Shown piece after piece: positions 44,897 through 55,437 of a stretch of DNA of 64,000 bases (its first letter is position 1; each line of letters starts with the position of its first letter). The notes under the pieces were generated by a model. It saw only the letters and a list, made by a program, of their open reading frames with translations. It did not search any database and was not told the DNA's origin. This DNA comes from Bradyrhizobium roseum. Lineage in GTDB: Bacteria; Pseudomonadota; Alphaproteobacteria; Rhizobiales; Xanthobacteraceae. Where the stretch lies: contig NZ_CP129212.1 of the NCBI RefSeq assembly GCF_030413175.1, positions 3,658,001-3,722,000 on the forward strand. The letters are read 5' to 3'. A program made the translations under genes and the position numbers.

Positions 44897-45757
44897 TCAG
44901 TTGACGCGGGTCCAGGTCTGGCCGCCGCAGAACATGCCGCCAAAGGCGCAGCCCTGCACGCGCAGCGTATCGGTATTCTTCAGGGCGATCGTCGAATCGT
45001 AGGTGCTGCCGCTGTTCGGATCGAAGATCCGGCCGCTCCACTTGTCCTTGCCGGGCTTCATGTTGATCAGCACCTGCTCGCCGTTCTGGTTCGACTTCTT
45101 GTCGACCGCGTAGCCGCAGAGGTTGGAGCCGCATTCTTCGATTCTGACCTTGCCCTCCTTCTCTTCCGTCAGCCAGACGCCGAGCGGCGAGTTCGACGGC
45201 GAAACGGCTGAACTTGCGGGAGCGGCAGCCTGTTTCTGTGGCGGCGGAAGTGGCGCCGGCGCAGGTGCGGCGACGGCAGCTGGCGGCGGCGGGGCAGCCG
45301 GAACGGCTTGAGCAGGTGCAGGCGCCGGCGCCGGGGGTGGCGGCGCGATCACAATCGTTGTGGTGGGCTCGGGCGGAGCGGGGGCGGGAGGCGGCGGTGC
45401 CGGTGGGACAGCCGCCTGCTCGGCCGGTGCGGGAGCAGGAGCAGCTGGTGCAAGCGCTGCCGGCGCAGGGGCTGGCGCAGGCGGTGCGGCAGCCGGAGCT
45501 GCCGGCTCTGGCACGGCCTGCGGCGTGGACTTCGCCTGCTGCGGCGTCTTCCGGGCCGGACGATCGAGATCGCCTTCCTCGCCGCGCGGGCGTTTCGGTT
45601 TCTTGCCGGTGTTGTCGTAGACGCCGGGAATCTGAACCGTGCCGCGATCCGGATCGATCGTAATGGTGTGGCCACCATATTCGAACTTGTATTGCGCCTG
45701 CGCGGCGGTGAGGCTGCTCGCCAGCAACAGCACAGCGATAGCGAGACTCTTCTTCAT
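44897..45757 (-). CDS. DUF2147 domain protein with long Pro/Ala linker
   Basis: The 286-residue exported protein has a signal peptide (ending AQAQ, residue 22), a short N-terminal domain (YKFEYGGHTITIDPDRGTV), a very long Pro/Ala-rich linker (about 78-190) and a C-terminal DUF2147 domain (PLGVWLTEEKEGKVRIEECGSNLCGYAV, KWSGRIFDPNSGSTYDSTIAL, VQGCAFGGMFCGGQTWTRV) with its paired cysteines. DUF2147 proteins are periplasmic with unknown function. The linker resembles TonB- or outer-membrane-spanning spacers. Confidence 0.85.
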   Translation of the reverse strand: MKKSLAIAVLLLASSLTAAQAQYKFEYGGHTITIDPDRGTVQIPGVYDNTGKKPKRPRGEEGDLDRPARKTPQQAKSTPQAVPEPAAPAAAPPAPAPAPAALAPAAPAPAPAEQAAVPPAPPPPAPAPPEPTTTIVIAPPPPAPAPAPAQAVPAAPPPPAAVAAPAPAPLPPPQKQAAAPASSAVSPSNSPLGVWLTEEKEGKVRIEECGSNLCGYAVDKKSNQNGEQVLINMKPGKDKWSGRIFDPNSGSTYDSTIALKNTDTLRVQGCAFGGMFCGGQTWTRVN

Positions 45758-45932
45758 TGCGACCTCCTGAGCAGGGAACCCCGGAAAGCTATTACGCAGC
45801 GATAGCTTCGCCCAACGTGATCCGGATCACTTTCAAAGTATGAGTCGTGTACTAGCGGCTCTGGGTTCAAACCCGATCGCGGCAGTTTAAATAGCACGCG
45901 CGGAGCGGTCAATTTACGGCGAAAACAGATGA

Positions 45933-46052
45933 AACTGCGAACTCAAGGCGCAGATCTTGGCGGTGCTTGATTTCGTGCTGGGGCTGCCGCGCGCCGACAT
46001 CGATACCGGTGTCGATATCGCCAAGAAGGATTTGTTCGGGCCGCCGCGATAA
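45933..46052 (+). pseudogene. Possible gene-end remnant
   Basis: A plus-strand frame with no start reads AQILAVLDFVLGLPRADIDT, then GVDIAKKDLFGPPR and stop at 46050-46052. The sequence looks protein-like and ends cleanly but lacks an upstream body (stop at 45930). It could be the last 40 residues of a lost gene. It lies in the 310-bp stretch between the DUF2147 and 46068-46463 genes. Confidence 0.3.
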
Positions 46053-46067
46053 TGCGTCGGAGCGCGG

Positions 46068-46463
46068 CTACGCCGCTGCGCCGCGGCCGCTCATCTCGCT
46101 CTTCAGTTGCTCGAAGCGTCGGCGTGCGTCGCGTTCGCAATCGTCGACCATCTGGATCGCGGCCTCGCGCGACATCGGGCCTGAGACGACAGGCGCGGAA
46201 TTTTCACCAATCGTCTCGTCGACATAATAGTCGCCATGGTCGAGGCGGACCGTCCATTTGAAACGGATCGCGGCCATCGGACCGGGACCATGCTTCGAGT
46301 AACCGTGTGCCTCGACCGGGGCAGGTGCTGTGGGAAGCGGCGGGGGGACCGCAGGCCGTTGCTCTGCAATCGCGGCTTTCTCGGAGTCGCGGCGGTTTTC
46401 CGGCGGCTCCAGAATGCTGGCGATGGTCGCCAGGGCATGGTCGGTCGGGTCGCCATAAGTCAC
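46068..46463 (-). CDS. Conserved hypothetical protein
   Basis: The 131-residue protein starts at GTG 46463 and has a Pro/Ala-rich N-terminal third, then a well-behaved domain: AIRFKWTVRLDHGDYYVDETIGENSAPVVSGPMSREAAIQMVDDCERDARRRFEQLKSEM. No signal peptide. Codon use is normal for the genome, so it is probably real. No function known. Confidence 0.55.
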   Translation of the reverse strand: MTYGDPTDHALATIASILEPPENRRDSEKAAIAEQRPAVPPPLPTAPAPVEAHGYSKHGPGPMAAIRFKWTVRLDHGDYYVDETIGENSAPVVSGPMSREAAIQMVDDCERDARRRFEQLKSEMSGRGAAA

Positions 46464-46583
46464 GGTTCAGCCTCCGGATCGAGTTATGTCTTCCGGAATC
46501 GGTGTCCCACTTCCGCCCGGTGCACATTCTTCAGTGCCGATCCGGCCGCGCTTTGTCAAATCTTGGCGTTTTTGCGGCAGACG

Positions 46584-48008
46584 TTACGCACAGACCGGAG
46601 GTAATATGTTCCGCCAAGGGCGCTGCTGTTCGAGCTGGCCGGCGAGCCGGAACAGCGTCGCCTCATCGCCGAACCGGGCCGAGAACATCATGCCGAGCGG
46701 CAAGCCCGCCTTGTTCCAGGCCAGCGGCACCGACATCGCCGGCTGCCCGGACATGTTGAACATGGACGTCCCCGGCATGTAGCGGCGCAGGATCGGGGCG
46801 ATGTGCGACAGGTCTTCCGACATGGTGTCGAGCTCGCCAATTCGCAGCGGCGGCGCGCACAAGGTCGGACACAGGAAAACGTCGCAGCTTTCGAAGAACG
46901 TCGCCAGCGCGCGCGAAATCTGGAACGCGGCGAGCTGGGCGGCGACATAGTCGGTCGCGCTGGTCTTTGCCGCGTTGTGCGCGCTCGCCAGCGTCAGTCT
47001 TTCGAAATCGTTCTGGGTCGCGGCGCGGCCGAGCCGCTGTTCGATCAGCCGCACCGTGAGCGCCGTGTTGGCGCCGACGATGGTGGCCATGACTGCGGCC
47101 GGGTCGGCGGCAAGCACTGGCGCCCGTTCCTCGACGTGATGGCCGAGCTCCGCCAGCAGGCCTGCGATCTCGCGCACGGCCGCCGCGATTTCCGGATCGA
47201 TGGCGTCGCCATAGGGCGATTTGTCGGTGAAGGCGATGCGGAGTTTTCCGGGGTCGCGGCTGACTTCCTGCGCAAACGGCCGTTGCGGCGGCGGCGCCAC
47301 ATAGGGGCTCGACGGCTCCGGGCCGTGGATCGCGTCCATCATGACGGCGCTGTCGCGCACGCTGATGCTGACAACATGGCCGCAGGAGAAGCCGCCCCAG
47401 CCTTCGCCGCGATCGGGGCCGAGCGGATTGCGCGCCCGGGTCGGCTTCAGGCCGAACACGCCGCAGGCGGAGGCAGGGATCCGGATCGAGCCGCCGCCGT
47501 CGCTGGCATGTGCGACGGGAAGGATGCGGGCGGCCACCGCCGCGGCCGCGCCGCCCGATGACCCGCCGGAAGAATGCGCGAGATTCCAGGGATTGCGGGT
47601 CGGCCCGTGCAGCCGAGACTCCGTCGTCGGCATCAGGCCGAATTCCGGACTGGCGCTCTTGCCGAAGATCGCGAGACCTGCGTCGAGGAAGCGTTGCGAG
47701 AGCGTGCCGGTGTGGTCGGCGACAAAATCCTTCAGGACGCTAGCGCCCGACGTCGTGCGCGTGCCCTCCAGGAGATCGAGGTCCTTCAGCAGGAACGGCA
47801 CGCCGCTGAAGGGGCCGTCGGGCAGGCCGCGCGCAACCTGGCGTTCGGCATGGTCGTAATGCTTGACGACGACCGCGTTGATCTGCGGATCGACCTTTGC
47901 GGTGCGGGCGATGGCCTCGTCGAGCAGCTCTTTGGCGGTGATGTCCTTGTTCCGAACCAGCTCCGCCAGGCCGACCGCGTCATAGTTGCCGTATTCCCTG
48001 AAGGCCAT
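46584..48008 (-). CDS. Amidase (AS family, GatA-like)
   Basis: Amidase-signature enzymes hydrolyse amides or work as Glu-tRNA amidotransferase subunits. The 474-residue protein has the Ser-cisSer-Lys triad: Lys75 in FSGVPFLLKDLD, the serine cluster SSGGSSGG near 144-151, and nucleophile Ser172 in DGGGSIRIPA. Other markers: TTESRLHGPTRNPWNLAHSS and PLAWNKAGLPLGMMFSARFG. It is last in the minus-strand ABC operon, 62 bases after the dehydrogenase, so it probably acts on an imported amide-bearing compound. Confidence 0.9.
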   Translation of the reverse strand: MAFREYGNYDAVGLAELVRNKDITAKELLDEAIARTAKVDPQINAVVVKHYDHAERQVARGLPDGPFSGVPFLLKDLDLLEGTRTTSGASVLKDFVADHTGTLSQRFLDAGLAIFGKSASPEFGLMPTTESRLHGPTRNPWNLAHSSGGSSGGAAAAVAARILPVAHASDGGGSIRIPASACGVFGLKPTRARNPLGPDRGEGWGGFSCGHVVSISVRDSAVMMDAIHGPEPSSPYVAPPPQRPFAQEVSRDPGKLRIAFTDKSPYGDAIDPEIAAAVREIAGLLAELGHHVEERAPVLAADPAAVMATIVGANTALTVRLIEQRLGRAATQNDFERLTLASAHNAAKTSATDYVAAQLAAFQISRALATFFESCDVFLCPTLCAPPLRIGELDTMSEDLSHIAPILRRYMPGTSMFNMSGQPAMSVPLAWNKAGLPLGMMFSARFGDEATLFRLAGQLEQQRPWRNILPPVCA

Positions 48009-48070
48009 GCGGATACCTCATTTGCCGGCCGGTCCGTGGACCGGCCGCGCAGGGTCGTGACAGACCGATT

Positions 48071-49060
48071 TTAGCCGAGCACGTCCTGGTTGATCACGTT
48101 CTGCCGCAGCGGATCGCCATCGAGCACGCTGAGAATATTGCGGGCGGTCTGCTCGCTCATGCGGTCCACGGCTTCCACCGTGACACCGGCCACATGCGGC
48201 GCCGTGATGACGTTGGGGAGCGAGAGCAGCGCCTGGCCGGCCGGCGGGGGTTCCTGCTCGAAGACGTCGAGGCCGGCGCCGGCGAGCTTGCCCGAGGTCA
48301 GCGCCGTGTACAACGCGGCTTCGTCAACGATGCCGCCGCGCGCGGTGTTGACCAGGAAGGCTTTCGGCTTCATGCGCTTGAGCCTGTCGGCATTGAACAT
48401 GCCGATCGTCTCCGGATTTTTCGGGCAGTGGATGCTGACGAAGTCGGCGCGCGGCAGGGCAGCATCGAGGTCAGCGACCGGCTCGCAGCCGGCAGCCTTG
48501 ATGTCGGCGGCCGGCTTGTAGGGGTCGAAGATCAGCACGTTCATTTCCATCGCCAGGCAGCGCTTGGCAGTGCGGCTGCCGATGCGGCCGAAGCCCACGA
48601 TCAAAATCGTCTTGCCGTAGAGGTCGAAGGGCAGCATGCCGAGCCGCTCGGGCCAGCGGTTGTCGCGGACCAGCGCATGCATTTCAGTGGCGCGCTTGGC
48701 GAGCGTCAGCATCATGAACAGCGCGCATTCGGCCACTGACGGCGAGTTGGCCGTGCCCGCGACCATCAGCGGCACCTTGCGGCGGCTGAGCGCCGGGACG
48801 TCGACGGCGTCGAAGCCGACGCCGATCCGGGTTACCACCTGCATGTCCTGGGAGGACTCAAGCTCGGGATCGCCAAAACGGGTGCCGCCGAGGGCGACGC
48901 CGTGCACCGGCGCATGTTCCTTGAGCTTGGCGTTGAAATCCGCCTGCGAGATCATGTTGGGAAATTCGATCAGGTCGATGTCGTCCCGCGCGTTGAGCAG
49001 CGCGCGGCCCTGCTGCGACATCGATTCCGTGATGAAGATTTTCTTCTTGTTGGTAGCCAT
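48071..49060 (-). CDS. D-isomer-specific 2-hydroxyacid dehydrogenase (SerA-like)
   Basis: The 329-residue NAD-dependent dehydrogenase has the dinucleotide fold ILIVGFGRIGSRTAKR near 160, catalytic Arg in VNTARGGIVDE, Glu in GLDVFEQEP and His in ITAPHVAGVTVEAVDRMSEQ. The family oxidises D-2-hydroxyacids or reduces 2-ketoacids; it resembles phosphoglycerate dehydrogenase but lacks a C-terminal ACT domain. It sits between the ABC ATPase and the amidase in one operon, suggesting catabolism of an imported hydroxyacid or sugar acid. Confidence 0.9.
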   Translation of the reverse strand: MATNKKKIFITESMSQQGRALLNARDDIDLIEFPNMISQADFNAKLKEHAPVHGVALGGTRFGDPELESSQDMQVVTRIGVGFDAVDVPALSRRKVPLMVAGTANSPSVAECALFMMLTLAKRATEMHALVRDNRWPERLGMLPFDLYGKTILIVGFGRIGSRTAKRCLAMEMNVLIFDPYKPAADIKAAGCEPVADLDAALPRADFVSIHCPKNPETIGMFNADRLKRMKPKAFLVNTARGGIVDEAALYTALTSGKLAGAGLDVFEQEPPPAGQALLSLPNVITAPHVAGVTVEAVDRMSEQTARNILSVLDGDPLRQNVINQDVLG

Positions 49061-49090
49061 TTCCTGCCCTTGGGTCTCACAATGGCGCCG

Positions 49091-50191
<1,101 letters not shown>

Positions 50192-50195
50192 GAGA

Positions 50196-51107
50196 TCAAC
50201 CCTTTGTCGCGCCGGCGGTCAGGCCGGCAATGTAATAATCCATCAGGAAAGCGTAGATGATGAGGGGCGGCGCCGCGCCGAGCAGGGCGCCGGTCATGAT
50301 CTGACCCCAGGCAAACACGTCGCCCTTGATGAGGGTCGTGATGATGCCGACCGGCAGCACCAGCTGGTCGATCGACGTCGTGAACACCAGCGGATAGAGG
50401 AATTGCGCCCACGACACCGTGAAGGCGAAGATGGTCGCGGCGATGATGCCGGGGAAGGCGACCGGAATGAATATCCGCGTCAGCGTCTGGAACCATGAAG
50501 CGCCGTCGATTACGGCGGCTTCATCGAGCTCCTTCGGGATGGAGGCGAAATAGCCGATCATGATCCAGGTGCAGAACGGCACCGTCAGCGTCGGGTAGAC
50601 AATCAGCAACACATACCATCGGTTGATCAGCTGAATTCCGGTGAACTCGCCGAAGGCCGCGAACATCTTGAACAGCGGCAGGAACAGCAGCGTCTCCGGG
50701 ATCAGGTAGGTCAGGAAAACGCCGGTGGCGAGGGTCGCCGACCCCCAGAACCGCATCCGAGCCAGCGCGAAAGCCGCGGGGACGCTGATCAGCATCGTGA
50801 TCGTCACGACGAAGATCGAGACCATCGCCGAGTTGAAGAAGAACCGCTGGAACTGGTTCGACGTGAGAATTTCGATGTAGTTCGAAAGCGTCGGGTTGAA
50901 CACCCACCACGGATTGGTCGCCGCCGAGATTTCGGCACTGCTCTTGAGCGACGTGATCAGCATGTAGAGTGGCGGCAGCAGCGAAAACATCGCGAAGATG
51001 GTCAGGAAGAAATACGACCATTTCAGCGCCCAGGCGCGGTCGCGGCTCATGCTGCCGTACTTCACCTTGCGGGTCGGCGCGGCCTTGTCGATCGTCACGG
51101 TGCTCAT
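50196..51107 (-). CDS. ABC sugar-type permease, MalG family
   Basis: The 303-residue protein has six predicted membrane helices and the CUT1 cytoplasmic EAA loop [31 protein letters not shown] near 200-230, which contacts the ATPase. An N-terminal cytoplasmic segment (residues 1-29) is longer than usual. ATG 51107 overlaps the last base of the upstream permease stop. It works with the MalF-type permease and the ATPase. Confidence 0.93.
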   Translation of the reverse strand: MSTVTIDKAAPTRKVKYGSMSRDRAWALKWSYFFLTIFAMFSLLPPLYMLITSLKSSAEISAATNPWWVFNPTLSNYIEILTSNQFQRFFFNSAMVSIFVVTITMLISVPAAFALARMRFWGSATLATGVFLTYLIPETLLFLPLFKMFAAFGEFTGIQLINRWYVLLIVYPTLTVPFCTWIMIGYFASIPKELDEAAVIDGASWFQTLTRIFIPVAFPGIIAATIFAFTVSWAQFLYPLVFTTSIDQLVLPVGIITTLIKGDVFAWGQIMTGALLGAAPPLIIYAFLMDYYIAGLTAGATKG

Positions 51108-52045
51108 CAGGCTTCGTTCCCGCGCTTGTTGATGTCCCGCAGAATGAAGACCGCGGCGATGGCCAGGATCGGTACCATGAACAGCGATACGCTGGCGCCC
51201 AGCGGAATGTCGCTGCCTTCGATGCCGACGCGGAACGCCCAGGTTGCGAAGATGTGCGTGTGGTCGAGCGGGCCGCCGGCGGTGAGAATGCGAACAATGT
51301 CGAAGTTCGCAAACGTGACGATCAGCGAGAACAGCGTGGTGATCGCGATGATGTTGCGCATCATCGGCAGCGTCACGTACCAGATTCGCTGCCACCAGTT
51401 GGCGCCGTCGATCGCGGCGGCTTCGTAGAGCTGGTCAGGCACGGATTTGAGCGCCGCCAGATACATGATCATGAAGAACGGCGCGCCGACCCAGATGTTG
51501 ACCAGGATGACGGAGAACCGCGCCCAGGCGGCGTCACCGGTCCACGGGATCGGTCCGACGCCGAAGAACGACAGCGTATAGTTGAAGGCGCTGTAGGACG
51601 GATCGAACAGCCACAGCCAGGCCAGCGTGCTCATGGCGGGTGGGATGACCCACGGCACCAGCAGCATCCCGCGCCATTTACGCTGGCCCTTGGCCGGGAT
51701 GTTGTGAACGAAATGCGCGACGACGAAGCCGATCAGCGCCTTGAACAGGACCGCCGTGATCGCGAAGATGCACGACTGCTTGACGACCAGCCAGAACGTC
51801 TCGCGCTTGAACAGGAACTCGAAATTGCCGAAGCCGACAAAGCGCGCCATCGATTTGTTGAGCGATGCCAAATGCAGCGAATAGAACGCCGGATAGACCA
51901 CCAGAACTCCGACCAGGATGATCAGCGGCAGCGTCATCAGGAACGCCGCGGTCGATTTGCGCTTTAGCGCGCTCCGCAGGCTGGAGCGTTTGCGCCCTCC
52001 TGCAACCCCGACAACCCTGTTCGACTGAACTGCCACGTCGGCCAT
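51107..52045 (-). CDS. ABC sugar-type permease, MalF family
   Basis: The 312-residue protein has six membrane helices and the EAA loop VPDQLYEAAAIDGANWWQRIWYVTLPMMRN near 205-235. It is the MalF-type subunit of a CUT1 transporter. The preceding intergenic hairpin (52130-52164) may set its level below that of the binding protein. Confidence 0.93.
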   Translation of the reverse strand: MADVAVQSNRVVGVAGGRKRSSLRSALKRKSTAAFLMTLPLIILVGVLVVYPAFYSLHLASLNKSMARFVGFGNFEFLFKRETFWLVVKQSCIFAITAVLFKALIGFVVAHFVHNIPAKGQRKWRGMLLVPWVIPPAMSTLAWLWLFDPSYSAFNYTLSFFGVGPIPWTGDAAWARFSVILVNIWVGAPFFMIMYLAALKSVPDQLYEAAAIDGANWWQRIWYVTLPMMRNIIAITTLFSLIVTFANFDIVRILTAGGPLDHTHIFATWAFRVGIEGSDIPLGASVSLFMVPILAIAAVFILRDINKRGNEA

Positions 52046-52129
52046 AGTGCTTCTTCCCTGCGAGTTTCATTTGTTCCGGGAAAGCAGGCGCTGCGCCGGC
52101 GACCCGGTGATCGGCATGAAAGCGGATAG

Positions 52130-52164
52130 CGCCGCCGCGGCCCTGCTTCCGGGCCGCGGCGGCG
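52130..52164 (-). other. Strong intercistronic hairpin between binding protein and permease
   Basis: CGCCGCCGCGGCCC (52130-52143) and GGGCCGCGGCGGCG (52151-52164) form a perfect 14-bp stem with a 7-base loop, without a U-run. It is typical of RNA-stabilising or partial-termination elements after solute-binding-protein genes. Confidence 0.6.
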
Positions 52165-52171
52165 CGTATCC

Positions 52172-53512
52172 TCAGCTCCGCATGAAGCCTTCGAGCTCGC
52201 CCTCGGCCCAGGCCAACGTCTTCTCCATGGGCTCGCCCTGGTAGAAGCGCACGCACATCTTGGTCAGCGTGGCCTGCGTGTAGATCTGCTGGGCCACCTT
52301 CGGCGGAGCGGGCGACGCGGAGATCGACAGCACCTGGTGCTTGTGCGGGTTGGGGTAGTGATACAGCGTCCCCTTCGGCGGGCCTTCCTCGGCCCAGACC
52401 TTGAGCGTGGTGAGCTTCTCGAACGCCGGCAGGTCGTAGCCGCCGCTGGCCTTGACCATCTTCTCGACGGCATCGGGCTGCGACAGATGCATCAGCAGGC
52501 TCTTGGCCGCCTCCTTGTTCTTGGCGAACTTCCAGATGCTCCAGTAGTAGGGAAGGAAGGGGGCAAACCGTCCCTTCGGACCGACCGGGAAGCCGTGGGT
52601 CCAGCATTGCTCGGCGACTTGCGGCGCGTCGCGCTTGGCGACCGCCCAGGCGCTCGGCGGATTCATGATCAGGGCGCCACGACCCGACACCAGCCACTTG
52701 TTGTTGGAGGCGTCGTCCCAGGCCGGCGCGTCCGGCGGCAGGAACGCCATCAGCTTCTTGTAGTATTCGAGAACGGCACGGACATTGTCGTTCTTGACGA
52801 CGACCTTGCCCTTGGCATCGACGACTTCGGCGCCGAAGGCGAGGAAGAACGCGCCGACGGTATCGACGTTATCGCTGGTCTCACCGAGACCGATGCCGAA
52901 AGGAACCCCGGCTTTGTGGCAGGCTTCCGCCGCCTTGAGGAAGGCGTCCGTGGTCCACGCGTCCGCCTTCGGAGCCTCTCCTGCCGGATACATCGCCTGC
53001 ACATCGATGCCCGCATGTTTCTTCATCAGATCGATGCGCGAGCAGGGGCCCTTGATCTGGCTGCCGACGCAGGCGGGAACTCCCAGCCACTTGCCGTCGG
53101 CGACGCCGAGATACTTCACGGTGCCGTTGACGTCGCCGTTTTGCTTGATGATGGCTTCGACGATTTCGGTTACGGGCTCGATACTTTCGGCGAGTGAATG
53201 GGGCAACCACGTGTTCATCGCAATGATGTCGTGTCCCGACTTCGCCTGGGCCTCAGCCTGCGTCGTGAGCAAGAGCTTGTTGCCCTGGCTCGGGATGTAG
53301 TCGATCGAAACCTCGACCTTCTCCTTGGCGGCCCATTCATTGACGAGGTCGGTGGAGGCCTTGTTGGCGCCGGGCACCCAATGGTCCCAGAAGCCGATCG
53401 AGAGCTTGCCTGCAGCGTGGGCGCCGCGCACGTAAGGTGCGGTAACGAGCGCTGCGGAGGTCAGCGCAGTAGCAGCAACGAATTGTCGGCGAGAAAGATT
53501 CTTGCGTGACAT
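52172..53512 (-). CDS. ABC transporter extracellular solute-binding protein (Tat-exported)
   Basis: The 446-residue protein has a twin-arginine signal (NLSRRQFVAATALTSAALVT, residues 5-24) and a family-1-like sugar-binding fold: GKLSIGFWDHWVPGANKASTDLVNEWAAKEKVEVSID, SGHDIIAMNTWLPHSLAES and SGRGALIMNPPSAWAV. It heads the operon. The ATG at 53512 has a GAGGGA ribosome site. Substrate unknown; with the amidase and dehydrogenase an amidated or acidic sugar is possible. Confidence 0.9.
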   Translation of the reverse strand: MSRKNLSRRQFVAATALTSAALVTAPYVRGAHAAGKLSIGFWDHWVPGANKASTDLVNEWAAKEKVEVSIDYIPSQGNKLLLTTQAEAQAKSGHDIIAMNTWLPHSLAESIEPVTEIVEAIIKQNGDVNGTVKYLGVADGKWLGVPACVGSQIKGPCSRIDLMKKHAGIDVQAMYPAGEAPKADAWTTDAFLKAAEACHKAGVPFGIGLGETSDNVDTVGAFFLAFGAEVVDAKGKVVVKNDNVRAVLEYYKKLMAFLPPDAPAWDDASNNKWLVSGRGALIMNPPSAWAVAKRDAPQVAEQCWTHGFPVGPKGRFAPFLPYYWSIWKFAKNKEAAKSLLMHLSQPDAVEKMVKASGGYDLPAFEKLTTLKVWAEEGPPKGTLYHYPNPHKHQVLSISASPAPPKVAQQIYTQATLTKMCVRFYQGEPMEKTLAWAEGELEGFMRS

Positions 53513-53949
53513 ATGGTGTTCCCTCTTTGCTTGCTTCTTGTTGTCGTCTTGGCGTTCCTCGTTTTATTTTTCTTGCTCTTGTTGGCGTTCACGTGATCGC
53601 GCAGATGTGGATGGCGCGCGTCCGCGAAGATTTGGTTGCGCAATCAGAACAGAATTGGATGCGTCTGTCGAGGAAGGACGCGTGCGACATTCTAGGACTA
53701 ACGTTGCGTCGAAATTTCCAGCGCTCGGAATACAATGGTGCCTATCGATGCCGCATATTGCGTTGCACACGACACCGTCAACGCGAAGGGGCAGGGGATC
53801 GCTATCGTGACGCGCGTGTTCCTGGCCCACTGCCTTGAGGTTCTGGCCCGCGGCCACGCAGGGCACCGCGGCTGGACTTGCTCGTTGCGAAAACGATAGG
53901 ATTCAGATTCGAGGACATCAATCCTAGCTGGCCAACACGGAGACCGACA
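53513..53949. other. 437-bp region between the ABC operon and the Spy-like gene
   Basis: It contains the A-rich leader and ribosome site of the binding-protein gene on the minus side. Two overlapping plus-strand frames (for example 53506-53838) have no start context or family pattern and are not called. No repeat or RNA is recognised. Confidence 0.4.
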
Positions 53950-54732
53950 ATGACTAGCCCGACGTCCAAACTGCGCACGCATTGGAAAGTGTGCGCGGCC
54001 ATGGGGTTGGCCGCCATCGTGCTTCTCAATGCGCCGCCTGCGAAAGCGCAGCTTGTTCAGGGCGTCGAGAAGGGCGTCCGTGAAGGCAACAAGGCCGCGG
54101 GCCCGGTCGGCGGCGTACTCGGCGGGGCGATCGGCGGCGTGGTGGGTGTCGTGACCGGCGTTACCGGCGTCTTCACCGGCGGCAACAATGACAACAGCAA
54201 GAGCGGCCAGGCGCCGGCGGCAAAGGACGCCAAACAGGGCGACGCTCCCAAACAGGGTGAGGCTTCCAAGCAGGGCGACACGGCGAAAGCGGCGAAGGGC
54301 AGCAAGGCGACCAAGACCGCCAAGCAGCAGCCACCGCCGCAGCCGGCTGTCCTCACCCAGCCCGGCGCTCCGCAGATGACGGCCGAGCAGATCGTCGCCA
54401 CCAGCGATGCCAATATCGAGCGGATCAAGAAGGAGCTGAACCTCACGCCCGAGCAGGAGAAGCATTGGGCCGGGTTCAACAGTGCGATGCACTATCTCGG
54501 TCACAATGGCGCCGATCGCCTCAATCTGCGGGTGGCGCGCGCCAAGCGCGATCCCCCCGACGACATCATCGAGCAGATGCGCAATGAGGCACAATTTCTG
54601 AATGATCGCGCCGTCGATCAGCGCAATGTGGCGGACGCGGCCGAGCCGTTATTTGCGAGCCTGGACGACAAGCAAAAGGCCGTCTTCATTCAGGAAATGG
54701 TCAATCTGAGCCACGAGCGCGGGCTCGATTAG
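53950..54732 (+). CDS. Spy/CpxP-like (LTXXQ-type) periplasmic protein
   Basis: The 260-residue exported protein has a signal region (residues about 12-34, ending AKAQ), a glycine-rich helix GGVLGGAIGGVVGVVTGVTG (60-80), a Lys/Gln/Gly-rich linker, and a C-terminal domain with ELNLTPEQEKHWAGFNSAM and ASLDDKQKAVFIQEM, matching the LTxxQ motif of Spy/CpxP chaperones. ATG 53950 fits; the upstream extension is not signal-like. Members respond to envelope stress. Confidence 0.75.
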   Translation: MTSPTSKLRTHWKVCAAMGLAAIVLLNAPPAKAQLVQGVEKGVREGNKAAGPVGGVLGGAIGGVVGVVTGVTGVFTGGNNDNSKSGQAPAAKDAKQGDAPKQGEASKQGDTAKAAKGSKATKTAKQQPPPQPAVLTQPGAPQMTAEQIVATSDANIERIKKELNLTPEQEKHWAGFNSAMHYLGHNGADRLNLRVARAKRDPPDDIIEQMRNEAQFLNDRAVDQRNVADAAEPLFASLDDKQKAVFIQEMVNLSHERGLD

Positions 54733-55022
54733 CGGCGCAACCTGGGGACGAATAGCCGGGTACGCATGCCCTGGGGTAGGTTGAAAGGCGTGGCACCCGG
54801 CTACTCTGCCGCAGCGGCGCGGCTGTTCCCAATCTCACTTGAATGATGATGAAACCCTGACGAACTCGCGCCTTACTGATGGCCGACTCGCGGCGTTGTC
54901 GGGAACTTCAATCTTTGATGGGTGGTGTTGCAGCTGCACATCAGGTGCGGGCAGACAAACGCCAAACGACAATCTGGCCAACAGGATGCGGCCGGATTCT
55001 CTGTGAACTCCGGGGGCGGCTG

Positions 55023-55424
55023 TCAGCTTTTCGGGAAGTTCAACTCGACGCCGACGCCATCCGGATCGTAGAGAAAAAACTGCGTATCGCCGGTGCGCGG
55101 CACGATGCTTTCGCGGAATTTGACGCCTTTCAAGTGCAGGCGCTTGCGCATGCCGTCGACATCGCTCGCGGCAAAGGCGATGTGGTCGAGCCGGCCGGTA
55201 TCCTCGTACTTCTTCTCGGTGCCGCGGACCACGATGCCCTCGCGCGGCTTGCGTGTGCCCATCAGATGCACCGTGGCGGTGCCGCCCGAATAGAGCCAGT
55301 AGCCGGGGAAATCGAGCGGCGGGCGGTCGCCGTTTTCCAACCCGAGCACGTCGCAGTAGAAATCCTTGGTGCGCTCGAGGTCGGATGGTTCGATGGTGTA
55401 GTGCTGCAGCCCGCCAAGTGCCAT
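55023..55424 (-). CDS. VOC-family (glyoxalase/dioxygenase-like) protein
   Basis: The 133-residue protein shows two paired beta-alpha units: GGLQHYTIEPSDLERTKDFYCDVLGLENGDRP and GRLDHIAFAASDVDGMRKRLHLKGVKF, ending TQFFLYDPDGVGVELNFPKS. Metal ligands are likely His8, His near 79 and Glu near 128. It sits 14 bases from the acyl-CoA-dehydrogenase-like gene on the same strand and may be co-transcribed, which fits an aromatic or extradiol-type reaction, but the substrate is unknown. Confidence 0.85.
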   Translation of the reverse strand: MALGGLQHYTIEPSDLERTKDFYCDVLGLENGDRPPLDFPGYWLYSGGTATVHLMGTRKPREGIVVRGTEKKYEDTGRLDHIAFAASDVDGMRKRLHLKGVKFRESIVPRTGDTQFFLYDPDGVGVELNFPKS

Positions 55425-55437
55425 GGTCGTTCTCTCC

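Noticed and set aside
53506..53838. 110-codon plus-strand frame in the ABC-Spy gap
   Set aside because: No ribosome site, no family pattern, overlaps other frames of equal quality.
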